NCBI GenBank assembly: GCA_963921425.1
Contig: OY992835.1
Location: 24,441,322-24,505,321, forward strand
Length of the DNA: 64,000 nt
Direction: 5' to 3'
DNA from: Dryas octopetala
Lineage: Eukaryota > Streptophyta > Magnoliopsida > Rosales > Rosaceae
Below, piece after piece: positions 21,991-32,800 of this stretch; position 1 is the first letter of the stretch, and each line of letters starts with the position of its first letter. Made by a program: the position numbers and the translations under genes. The notes below the pieces were generated by a model. The model searched no databases and was not told the DNA's origin. It saw only the letters and a list, made by a program, of their open reading frames with translations.

Positions 21991-22180
21991 GGTTTTAGGC
22001 TCATTTTGTAAAACTTGCATATTGCCATGTTTTGTGTACTTTGTAAGCAGGTGTAGATGTTTGGATGTCTTGTGTTGGTTTTAGGCACATTTTGTAAAAC
22101 TTGCATATTGCCATGTTTTGTGTACTTTGTAAGCAGGTGTAGATGTTTGGATGTTTGGTTTTAGGCACATTTTGTGAACC
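21991..22180. repeat. Short tandem repeat (80-86 bp) inside the MULE
   Basis: Three starts of the same block (ggttttaggc) at 21991, 22077 and 22157, the third copy partial. It lies in the space between the two convergent genes, where their 3' ends meet. The rest of 21726-22557 shows no gene. Confidence 0.8.
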
Positions 22181-22557
22181 TTGGAAGGCTTGTGTTGCTT
22201 TTCGGATGATTGTATGCAGGGTATGCAGGGGTTGCAATATATAATGTCATATTACTGCAAAATTCATGTCAATTTATTTTCACAGAAAATCTATGTCAAT
22301 TTATTTCAAATAGGATCAACCATTAATTCATGTCAATTTACTGTCCAAACCCATGCCAATTCACCTTAGTTTTTCATACTATTCATAATCATATTCATGT
22401 CGTTTTCATACCATTCCTAATCAAATTCATTGCATAATATGGAAAGAAAATCTAAATAATATATACATTGTCAATTTCATTACAATCACAATTTCTCATA
22501 CTGATGCCCTTTGTTACAGTAAGTAATCTGAACTGCAGTTTGATTTCCGCACAGTAA

Positions 22558-23013
22558 GTAATCTGAACTGCAGTTTGATTTCCAATTGGCATTTGATTTC
22601 CAATTGACATTTGACTGCTTAGTAATTGCCATATGAGATGTCAACTGTTACATTACGGAATGTAAATTACTGCATTGATATAAATAATTCTTACACCCTT
22701 AATAGCATAATAACCAACAAAATTCCCCAGGAGACAACCATACATTGTCAATTTCATTACAAACCCAGTTGGATATTTTCCATACGTAATCTGAACTGCA
22801 GTTTGATTTCCAATTGGCATTTGATTTCCAATTGACATTTGACTGCTTCGTAATTGCCATATGAGATGTCAACTGTTACATTACGGAATGTAAATTACTG
22901 CATTGATATAAATAATTCTTACACCCTTAATAGCATAATAACCAACAAAATTCCCCAGGAGACAACCATACATTGTCCATTTCATTACAAACCCAGTTGG
23001 ATATTTTCCATAC
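22558..23013. repeat. 228-bp direct tandem duplication inside the MULE
   Basis: Copies at 22558-22785 and 22786-23013 are almost identical, so the duplication is recent. The second copy ends at the stop codon of the GRF gene, so it lies in that gene's 3' flank. Confidence 0.9.
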
Positions 23014-23472
23014 TTATGCCCTTAATAGCATAATAGCCAAGAAAATTGCCCAGGACACAACCAGGGCAACCCACAAGCGCTTTTCTCTAGCATTCTCTCT
23101 TTCAACCATTACTCTAGGACCCTCAATACCATTAAGCCTTCTCCGCAGCCCATTGATCACATCCCTTGAACGATCGCACATCTTTGGATCCAGCCACACG
23201 AAAAAACCACAACCCGTGTTGTTTTTCTGCAAACCCAACCATTATTATCTCTAACTAAATTATTAAACATAAACCATGAACCAGAATCAACCCATAAATC
23301 TCACCCCACTCCACTTTGGACACCCATGAAACCTCCTCCCTGGATTCAAATCTGTCCAGGAGGTGGATATTCGTGCAACCAATCCACAGTGGCAGCGCAG
23401 TGATGATTCACCATCAGCATCTTCGTTGTGCGTCCTGCTCTGGTAGCTTCGATGGCTGCTGCTTCGACTCAT
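23014..23472 (-). CDS. GRF zinc-finger protein with C-terminal membrane segment, carried by the MULE
   Basis: Two exons, 23305-23472 and 23014-23226, join in phase with GTGAGA donor and TTTGCAG acceptor, giving 126 aa. The GRF-type zinc finger reads CHCGL, NPGRRFHGCPKW and, across the intron, GCGFFVWLD. A short charged stretch then leads to one predicted membrane helix (VALVVSWAIFLAIMLL). This is the architecture of plant proteins annotated 'At4g04775-like'. The ATG lies 87 bases inside the right TIR, so the TIR probably supplies the promoter. Its role in transposition is unknown. Confidence 0.82.
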
Positions 23473-23558
23473 TTTGAAGAGAAGAGAAAATTGATGAGGG
23501 AGAGAGGTAAGCTCGAGCTGAGATAAAGAGATGGGGATTTGAGGAGATAAAGAGGGCC

Positions 23559-23834
23559 AGCTGAGCTGGCATCGGGTGGGTCCCACATGTGGGTATGTGG
23601 CATTTGGGGGCTGTCTAGGTGGAAAAAATGGGATGCTGAATGGTCCAGGGAGGTCGAAATGACCAATATACCCTGCCACATCAGCAAAATAGACGGAAGT
23701 TGAGACGGAAATTGGACGAAGGGGTACATTAGACTAACGTTGTAACTGTTAGGGGGTAAATTGATAAAATTAATAAGTCAGGGGGCACATTAGGAATGGA
23801 ATCATAGTTCAGGGGGCAAAAATCATAATAAGCC
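23559..23834 (-). repeat. Right terminal inverted repeat of the MULE
   Basis: Reverse complement of 18029-18304 with one mismatch. The GRF gene reads inward from it. Confidence 0.95.
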
Positions 23835-23955
23835 TATTTTTTATCTTTTCTCACATCAGCGACCAGAAATACTATATGGTTCTCTTTTCCTTTCTTTTCT
23901 TTTTTGTTTTCCGCAATAATCTTTCTTTAAAAAAAATGGATAGGTAATTAATTTG

Positions 23956-25133
23956 AGGCGAAAGTACATTTACAATCACCAACTATATGGTTCATTTCAA
24001 ATTGGTCCATAAATTATAAAATATTTCAAAATTTTCCATTAACTATAGAATTCATTCAAGTTGGTCCACGAACTATAAAACATTTCAAATTTCTCTATTA
24101 ACTATAGGGTTCATTTCAAATTGATCCACAGACTAACAAAAAATATACAGACTAATAGACAAAATCAGGTTGACAAAAAAACCGAACCGAACCGGATTAT
24201 TTTTATATGTTTATATATTTTATATTATATAAAAGTTATATATATTGAATAAAAAAGATGCAAAGTGTTTTTTGCATATGTTGGAGTTTGAACCCATAAC
24301 CTTGTAAGGAGAGTCAAAGTATGAATTCTCACTACACCACTTAACCACTTATGAAATTCAAGTACATGCAATATATTTATAGGCATATTATACTTGAAAT
24401 ATAATAATTTATAAAATTAAATATATTTTATATATTATTCTTTTTTTGTAAGATATTATTTTAGATCTCTATTTAAATATTATCATTGCAAAAAGTATAA
24501 AAATTTTACTAGTTTATATTTTATATAATTTATAGTTTCTATATTGTAAACATATTACTAAAAGTCCAAAACTATAATTTATAATTTATATACTAAAATT
24601 ATTAGAGTATATGGTTAATTTTTAAGGTATAAGCTTTTAGACTTTATGGTTTAGTGTATAAGGTTATGGTGTAGAATACCAATTATAATTTTATAAATTA
24701 TTATATTTTAAGTATCAGTATGTCTATAAATATATTGCATGTACTTAAATATCATAAGTGACTAAATGATGTAGTGAGAATTCACACTTTTATTCTCCCC
24801 AAGTAGTCATGGGTTCCAAAAACACCTTATACCTTTTTTATTCAAAATATAGAACGTTTATATAATAAATAAAAAAATAAATATAAATAATCCAGTTCGA
24901 TTCGATTGTTTTTGTCAACCTAATTTTGACTATCATTCTATATGTTTTTTATTAGTTCGTGGACCAACTTGAAATGAACCCAATAGTTAATGAGGAAATT
25001 TGAAATATTTTATAATTCGTAGATCAACTTGAAATGAACCCTATAGTTAATAAAAAAATTTAAAATATTTTATAATTCGTAGACCAATTTAAAATATATC
25101 ATATAATTAGTGGATATAAATGCACTTGAGCCT
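23956..25133. mobile_element. Fold-back (long inverted-repeat) non-autonomous element
   Basis: The two halves are diverged inverted copies: about 23956-24430 against 24690-25133, with AT-rich sequence between. The outer arms carry several units around ttggtccacgaact. The inner arms each hold a tRNA-like block (near 24287-24352 and 24755-24810). A 7-bp duplication (taatttg at 23949-23955 and 25134-25140) flanks it. There is no coding capacity. The superfamily is not certain; arm divergence indicates an older insertion than the MULE. Confidence 0.7.
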
Positions 25134-25140
25134 TAATTTG

Positions 25141-25634
25141 ACGATAAGGTCTGTAAATGCCTAAATGGTAAATACTTGATGGTCAAAATTTGTTATACAC
25201 TTTGAGGGGTACAAACTAAAATTAACTCTATAATCAGTCAAATTTCAGACAGCCAAAGCAGAGTGTATATATCTTATTTTTATTTTATATTGTATTGGGT
25301 TGAGAACTGAAGACCCCAGCTTGCAAATTTAATTACACATTGACTAATGATCTGTAAACAGGATAGCTGGTAAAAATGGATTAATGAATCAAGCTGTGTA
25401 AGAAGCGTGCCAAAATTTCAATCTAAACTTGTACAATCTTTGGGGAACACTAGGAAAATCCCATTGCTCTGAATCTCTCATATACAAGCAATCAGTAATG
25501 GTAGGAAGAAACGGCAAAATTAGACAATGGGAAGCTGCTCTTAGATCCGTCAGAGGTGCCATAACATCGTTAAAGCTCACCTTCCAGGGAATTGGGGATT
25601 TATTTTGATGCCCAATATCCCAATTTGACATAAC
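25141..25634. other. Gap containing the probable PIGN 3' UTR
   Basis: No gene or repeat recognised. The part next to 25635 lies just downstream of the PIGN stop codon on the minus strand and is probably 3' UTR. Confidence 0.45.
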
Positions 25635-26356
25635 TTACATTGCTTTCCGGGTGGACCGGTCCACCGAACCAACGTAGATATCTTTCGTGTATATATTTGT
25701 GAGGGCAAAAAGCAACAGCACAAAGACAACTTGAGCACTCATGATTCCAAAATGGCTGATGCTGTTACCAATTTCCATCCAACTTCCTGTATTCCGAACC
25801 TGACATCCATCAAAATGGTCAGTAGGTTTGCCAGAACACATTGATCTGATGCGTATATAATAAGAAGCGTCAATCCATGCACATCTAGTATGTATAGTAA
25901 AAGCAGCATGCAGTGTGGATCAGACATTTCTAACTAAGACCTATCATTTAAACATGACTTTGTTAAGGTAATTCTAGCAAAATGCAATGAAATTTCATGT
26001 GTAAGGAACTGAAGACCGATGACACAAAGTTAACATTAAGTCAACATAATTTCATCTGAATAATATAGTAACCATACCAGGAAGAAGAAATGTATAGTCA
26101 TTATATCCGAGAAAAATATGACGAGAAAATAGCATCCCAGCCGCGGAAGTCGGTTAAGTTTTGTTATTGCACTGAATACACATCTGCATTTCGGTCCAAC
26201 ACAGATAGTATGAGAACCACAAATTTCCATTTATAGAAGACCAATTTTGAATTTACCTTCCTCAGAAAGAATAAAGAAACATTAAATCACCATAAGTAAA
26301 CATAACTAAAATTATTACAACCCTAACAATAATACCTTGCTCACATTTCTTATGGC

Positions 26357-26396
<40 letters not shown>

Positions 26397-29300
26397 TCTA
26401 CATGCTAGTAAAATTGCATTTTTTCATGCCATAATTAATCGCAAACATAGTTTCAGAAAGAAGAATGATGTATATTTTAATCAGCTTGTAACCACCTATC
26501 ACATAAAATTGCAGCCGTACTTACATGACAAGCAAGAATGGAATGAGTAACTTGAAGATAAGTAAGGCTGCCATGAGAAACGGCTGCAATTAAAAGCAAA
26601 TCATATCAGATAAGTAGCAGAATTCTGGCAAATAATCTTATAATTGTCTAGGAAAGTTCAACCTTCACTTACGCTGAAGATAGTAATGAATCGATAGACA
26701 GATGAAATCTCGAAACTTGCAATACTTGCAAAATTTCCCGTTCCAAAGAAGGCAACATTAAATAAAACCATCTAAAAACACAAAATCCATTAGATAATAA
26801 CTATCTCATTACCAGTTAAATTATTAAAAAGACTGAGCAATGTAAATCATTCAATTTATATAACAGATTAACAATCGTGATCAGTGATGAAGCTGAATAT
26901 TTGAGAATGCAAAGTTGCAAAAAGTTCAAAATAGATGAAGAAATATTAAGGAAGTATAATAAAGAAAAGAAACTTACAAAGATTAAAGGAATTCTCACAT
27001 CAGACAGCTGCAAGTATCTACCATCAAGTATGATATTATCCTCCATATTGTTAAAGGAACTTGACAACCTTTTCACCTTACTCGAGTAAATAAGTGTGTT
27101 TTCAAATAGTACCCAAGCCATGAGCACAAGAGAAAGAGCACCATAAAAGACTGCTTCATATCTGCATAAGTATTGACAATAAACAAATAGATTAAAAAAA
27201 AAATTATCCTAACATTCTGCACATTCACAAAGCTGTTAAATGAAGACTAGCATGACAATTAGCATATAAATGGCCTGTACCCAATAGATAATAGAAGGAA
27301 TGTGGGCGCAAAACCGAGAAATATGGAAGTAAGCCGGGACAAGAGACCATTTGCTGAAAATAATGGAAGTACCATCGAAAAACCTATGACAAGACAAATT
27401 AATAGATGAAAATTAATCGACATGTAATTTGCAGTTCTAAATTTTCAGGCACTAAATAACTATCCACTGGTATACCAATTGTAAAGAGAACCATAAAGAT
27501 TGGTATCACATAGAGCGTAAAAGAACAACTATCTTTTGAGAACTTAAAAAAGATTAAAAGATTAAAGATTAAAGATTAAAAAAGAAAAAAAGTAGAAGTC
27601 AGACTTATTGGAAATCCTGAATAGCAGTATAAATATATTAACCTAAATGGGAAGAGTCCGAAAGCATACCAGCAATGGACCAATTTATAATCTGGTGCAA
27701 ACCAAGCAGTTCTTGCTTCTGCGTCCGATGAGAGGTTGATACTGACACCATCGCAGACGATAATCCAACCAAAAGAGCCTAATTCACAAATATTAAAAAA
27801 AACACAAAAATAAAATTTATCTTCAGATCTGTTAAGCTACATTATGCATTAAGCATCCATACAAACAGAGGACAGCAACAGGTTAAGCACCTGTAATTGA
27901 AAGAGCATGGGTAATTTGGGTTTCTTTCTGTCATGATTACAGATACTTAGCCAATACTTGTTTCCTCCAGTACGCAGATCTAGCAACCTAGCAGCCACTC
28001 CTATCAAAATAATCATAACTCCGCTCCCAATTCTGCAAACATGATTTGTCACAAAACACACATCATTTGAACACCAACCCAAATGTTACTAATAGACACA
28101 AAAAAGAAGATAGACAATATATTGTTTTAACTGTGCCCAGGTTTCCCATAACTAATGTGAGTACAAGAAAGACAATGTTTGAATTCGAGATTGTGTTAAC
28201 AACCCTTAAGTTATTTTCGATAAAATTTCTGTAACTGTTTGTAAAATTAACACCCATAAACATGGACGTGCGCACACACACACCCATAGGGACGCATTAA
28301 AGAAAAGATGACTTACACTAGATTATTATTATCGGGAATTTCTGCTGGCATCAAAGTAAATACAGACAAGAACCAACATGCAGCACAAACATAGAATGGT
28401 ATCCCAGATCTCCATGGAATTGACTTAAAGAGATAAAGAAAGGCTATGACCCCGGAAACCAGGAAACACCAAGTGTAGAGCTTCCTCTCAGAGAAGCTGA
28501 ATACCTGCAGAAATTACCAAATTATGCTTTTAGAGAACCATTCTACCATGACTTGCAGCAGGATAATTTGTAATTTCGATTTCAGTACCAGCATTTCAAG
28601 AATGAATACTGAGACAGCAGAAGTGGCTAGAATTTTAGCAAAATAATCGGTTCTTCTTCCATATAACTGCTTCCATAATGCTTTGATGAACTGATATTCA
28701 CTTAATATTTGTGTCCACAAAAATACTGTCATTGTTGTGTATGCATGGTAAAGAGGAGGAGAATGCTCCAGAAACAGTACAGTACTAAACAGTCCCAGCA
28801 ACAGGCATCCACAAAGTTGTACCTATAATAAAAAATAAAAAGAGATTTGTGAGTTACTTGCATACTTAGAGAATGAAAAATTTATACACGTTCAAATTTC
28901 ATTTATTCCAAAACGTCTTTAGATTCTTTAAAAAAAAAAAAAAAAACATCTTTGTTTCTTGGAAATCCTTCCTTCAATTTAATATCCATTGTTACAGCTT
29001 ACAAGAGGTCAAGCTTACACAAAATTACTTTTCTGGAATTATCCATCCGGTGATCTGCTTGCTCCTTTCTAAATATATCCCCTGCCAATGAAGTATAAGA
29101 TTGCAGCACATGGAGAACAATATAGGTCATCCAACCAATATACCCAAGAATAATAATAGTCATGAGCATCAGCCAATCGTAAGTTTGAAAATAGTGAAGT
29201 CCTTGCAGTGCCAAGTCTCGGAGATTTTCAGATAGCTTCCTTGCAGCTTCATAGTCTTCACTAGATATTAGATCCTCAATCTGATCCAAGAGGGAGGAAT

Positions 29301-32084
29301 ATTGGCCCAGTGGTTTGAAAGGCTTGAAATAAAATGAATTTGACTGCTTTGTTTCTACTTTTGTCAAGAAATCCAACATTAATAAAAATCAAGACCACAC
29401 CTCCTTTCCCTTCCAAAAATCTTTAGTGGAATCAGATACAGTAAATGATAAAGAGATCTTAAAGTCTCTTAAGATTTTTAACAGTTCAAAGTGGCACTTG
29501 AATATTGTTCACTGATCAAAATTCAGAAAACATAAACACCATGCAAGATGCCTTTTTCTTTCAAGAGATAATCAAAAAATTAGAGAAAAACTTCAGTTAA
29601 AAAAAAAAAAATCGATAATCATTTAGGCTAGAATCAAACTACAAATGCTATGGTCAGAGCTCCAAGAAAGCAACACCTTGTTGCGATCTATATCACTAAT
29701 GTATATGAACATAAAGAGATCTTAAAGTCTCTTAAGATTTTTAACAGTTCAAAGTGGCACTTGAATATTGTTCACTGATCAAAATTCAGAAAACACAAAT
29801 ACCATGCATGATGCCTTTTTCTTGCAAGAGATAATCAAAAAATTAGACAAAAACTTCAGTTAAAAAAAAAAAATCGATAATCATTTAGGCTAGAATCAAA
29901 CTACATATGCTATGGTCAGAGCTTCAAGAAAGCAACACCTTGTTGCGATCTATATCACTAATGTATATGAACTTATAAGAAAAGGATACGCGATTTCCGA
30001 AGAAACTGGTTGAGAACTTGCTTTGTGTTGGCTAGCACAGCTTCAACTTCTTCTGCCTGGACAACGAAACAAAAAGAAAATATCGCAGTCGTCTGCTTAT
30101 TTATAATCTTGTTGGACCAACCAATTACCAGTAGGACACTGAAATGTATGATATTAACATTACGTTGGCAAACATATAAGATATAACATATTTTATCCTT
30201 TACAACAAATACAAAAAAGTCTTCCATCAAACTGGTGGACTATACCTTTTTCATGTCTATGTAATGAAGGGGTAAACTTCCAACTGAGTTTACAGGACAT
30301 GGCAAACCAAGAAGAGTTGACTGCCAGAGAAGTCAATCAGAGTATAAGAGTGATAAAACTTGAGAGTAGTTTTAAGGAAAAAAAAAATAACAGGAAAATA
30401 AATTGTACAACCATGAGAGGTGCAATATCAGCTTGATTAACATCCACCCTTTCAATGCCATGAAGGCCCCATTCTGTAGGTGTTGGTGTGTCATGCAAAT
30501 GATCATCAATAAAACGAAAACCACAGTCAGAATGGTTGCTGCTGGAGACTGGCTTGGGATGTTTAACACCTGCTCCCCAAACAACAAGGGGAGTATCAGT
30601 GTTTGAAGGATGTCCATCTCCATGGCTTCCTATCAGTAAAATAGTAACACGTATGAATGATTGTGAGGAAAAAAACCCAGCACAAAGAAATGACTGGAAG
30701 AATTCTCATGTAAAAGAAATTAACTAGCAAGAACTTCCAACCTTTGTCATGCATTCCATGGTCAGCAGTAAATATGTATGCTGTACGATTGTCCTTGTAA
30801 TAATCTTCAAGAAGATTATAAACCCTTTCCGCAATACTGTCAACAACCGCAACATTATTGAGATAAATGGACGAATAGGGCCTATGTGCATGACCATTTG
30901 AATCACAGCCAAGTAGGTGCAAAAATACGACAAGATTGTCCTGTAAAAGTAACTCCCTCAGCTTTGGGTCTTCTTTGGACCTGTTCAGAAGACCTTGAAA
31001 TTGATCGAAAGACCACTCATCCAGAAAGGAAGCATCTGCATTAACATATATAATTGATAAAGCATTGAATGAAGTGAAAACCCCATAACAGAGTGCAAAG
31101 CAGTGTTATCAGTTCAATAGTTGTTTCAATAGTAATTACTAAATATTTAAAATCTATGAGTAAAAGAACTCAATTACTAATCCAACTCAATTTTACAAAT
31201 CGAAAACAAAAACAGAGATAGTATTTTGTAACTGAATGAATGAGTTGAAATACTGAAAGCAAACCAGTAGCAAAGTCTTCAAATTCATGAGGATAACTGT
31301 TCCAGGTGGTGTGAGGCAAGGCACTACAGAAAATTGGAACTATATCTGGACTACCATAAGAGAAAGTATGCCGGCTTCGGTTAAATACTGAATCGAATTC
31401 AACAGGATTAGCTTTCCAGCCTGCAAAAATCGAATTGGGTATCTTTAATAAAGCCATTTTCGTCTGTATGCAAGAAGAAAATAGAAAAAAGAACCAACCT
31501 TTTGTGACAGCACTGGGATCTTCATAGAAGCCAGCAATAATAGCAACATGTCCAGGCCTTGATTCAGTGGGGGGACGGGCATGGGAAACTCCCCAGCGAC
31601 CCTTCTCTTTGATCACGCTTCTCAAAAAGGGTGCTCTGAATTTCCCTTCGGAATCGGGCTCGAAGAACTTGTCAGCTCGCAGACCATCAGCTGCAGCAGC
31701 ACAAACTCTGAAGTTTAAGGCATAATATACTCAAAAGACAGAGAGAGCAAAGTTGAGAGTGAAAACGATGGACGTACAGATGAGTAAAACGAGGCGTTTT
31801 GCGGGGGCAGAGAAGCGAGGAGTGACGAGATCCATGCCGTGAACAATGGGGGACTTGAAGTAGATGTCGAAGATGCTGAGCATATAAACAGCGTGAAGAA
31901 CAACACCCACTACCACTAGCCATTTCTCTTTCCTCTTCAGCCATTTCCTTCTGCTCTTTAAGTTTTCTCTGCTGCTTCTGCTTCCTTCTGCTACCTCACT
32001 CTCCCCCAATATTCCTTCTTTCCCACCACGCATGTCTGCTCTGCGCGCTTTCTTCACTCCGTCGCCTTTCTTCGCGATCTTCAA
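25635..32084 (-). CDS. PIGN: GPI ethanolamine phosphate transferase 1 (PIG-N/Mcd4)
   Basis: Eighteen exons join in phase: 31778-32084, 31499-31690, 31265-31420, 30742-31035, 30412-30629, 30246-30320, 29990-30056, 29029-29354, 28589-28822, 28317-28504, 27891-28032, 27670-27778, 27281-27383, 26978-27161, 26673-26771, 26525-26583, 26078-26183, 25635-25799. Product 1,007 aa, or 990 from the next ATG (32033). It adds ethanolamine phosphate to the first mannose of GPI anchors in the ER. After an N-terminal membrane anchor, the alkaline-phosphatase-type domain shows [32 protein letters not shown] and [11 protein letters not shown]. The C-terminal half is a run of membrane helices. No interruption is seen. 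Confidence 0.95.
26361..26392. repeat. (GA)16 microsatellite in a PIGN intron
   Basis: A pure dinucleotide run in the intron between exons 16 and 17. It is likely polymorphic. Confidence 0.9.
29448..29972. repeat. 263-bp tandem duplication in PIGN intron 7
   Basis: Copies at 29448-29710 and 29711-29972 differ at only a few bases. The second copy ends 18 bases before the 5' splice site of exon 7 (29990). It lies wholly inside the intron, so the coding sequence is unaffected. Confidence 0.9.
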
Positions 32085-32097
32085 AAACGTCGTTCAA

Positions 32098-32101
<4 letters not shown>

Positions 32102-32154
<53 letters not shown>
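32102..32154. repeat. (CT)n microsatellite in the PIGN leader
   Basis: About 26 CT units directly upstream of the first PIGN ATG, reading GA on the gene strand, so probably 5' UTR or core promoter. Confidence 0.9.
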
Positions 32155-32157
<3 letters not shown>

Positions 32158-32800
32158 AATTTTCGTACTCTCTACTCAGAAAGAATTATGGGCCCATTCA
32201 CTTATTGGACCTGGATTCTGGTGTGGGAGATTTTATTTATGATGGGCCAAGGCCCATAATCTGAATATGGGCACATTTGCAGCGGTCGCAGCATGCCACT
32301 CATTCTTATAAGTATAGCAAAGTCTTAATTTCAAGACTTGTAGTCCATTAATAACCTAAAGTTTTTGACTGGTTGCATCGCATGCATGCATCAAAATTAT
32401 ACAAAAATAAAAAGTTAACGTTAACTTAGTTTTCTTCGCCTTGAGGTTCTCGTCAAGGTGATCATTAGTAGATGAAACCTTCAAAGATAAAGGATGTCAA
32501 CAAATTAATCATATGAAAAATGAAAATAAATCATAAATGCAATGCACGTGCATGCGTGCGAAATATGTATATATTTAATTACCATTGTACTAATTAGGAG
32601 ATCGATGAGATGAGTGAGAATGAGGAGGACCATAGGTTTGAAGGCCATTGTATAACGTACAACAGCTGGATTAATAGCAATAAGACTAAAAATTCAAAGT
32701 CAAGAGCTAGGGCAAAGCAGTAGTGGGACAAGAAAGCAATACCAATAATGCATGTGATACCACATTCCATGTCATCAACCCCCTACTCAAACATTTCATG
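32155..32800. other. PIGN promoter side and intergenic gap
   Basis: No gene recognised. The right end gives way to the satellite array. Confidence 0.45.

Larger units (their letters stand above)
18029..23834. mobile_element. Mutator-like transposon with two convergent genes
   Basis: A 5,806-bp element. The terminal inverted repeats are 276 bp (18029-18304 and 23559-23834) and differ at one base by eye. The flanking 9-bp duplications (tatttttta at 18020-18028 and 23835-23843) are the Mutator hallmark. Inside are a spliced MULE transposase gene on the plus strand and a two-exon GRF zinc-finger gene on the minus strand starting just inside the right TIR. Near-identical TIRs imply recent movement. 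No start codon was found for the transposase, so autonomy is uncertain. Confidence 0.95.

Noticed and set aside
23287-23679. 130-codon frame beginning inside the MULE right TIR
   Set aside because: The part within the TIR is not coding; the GRF gene starts at the ATG at 23472 and is spliced at 23304.
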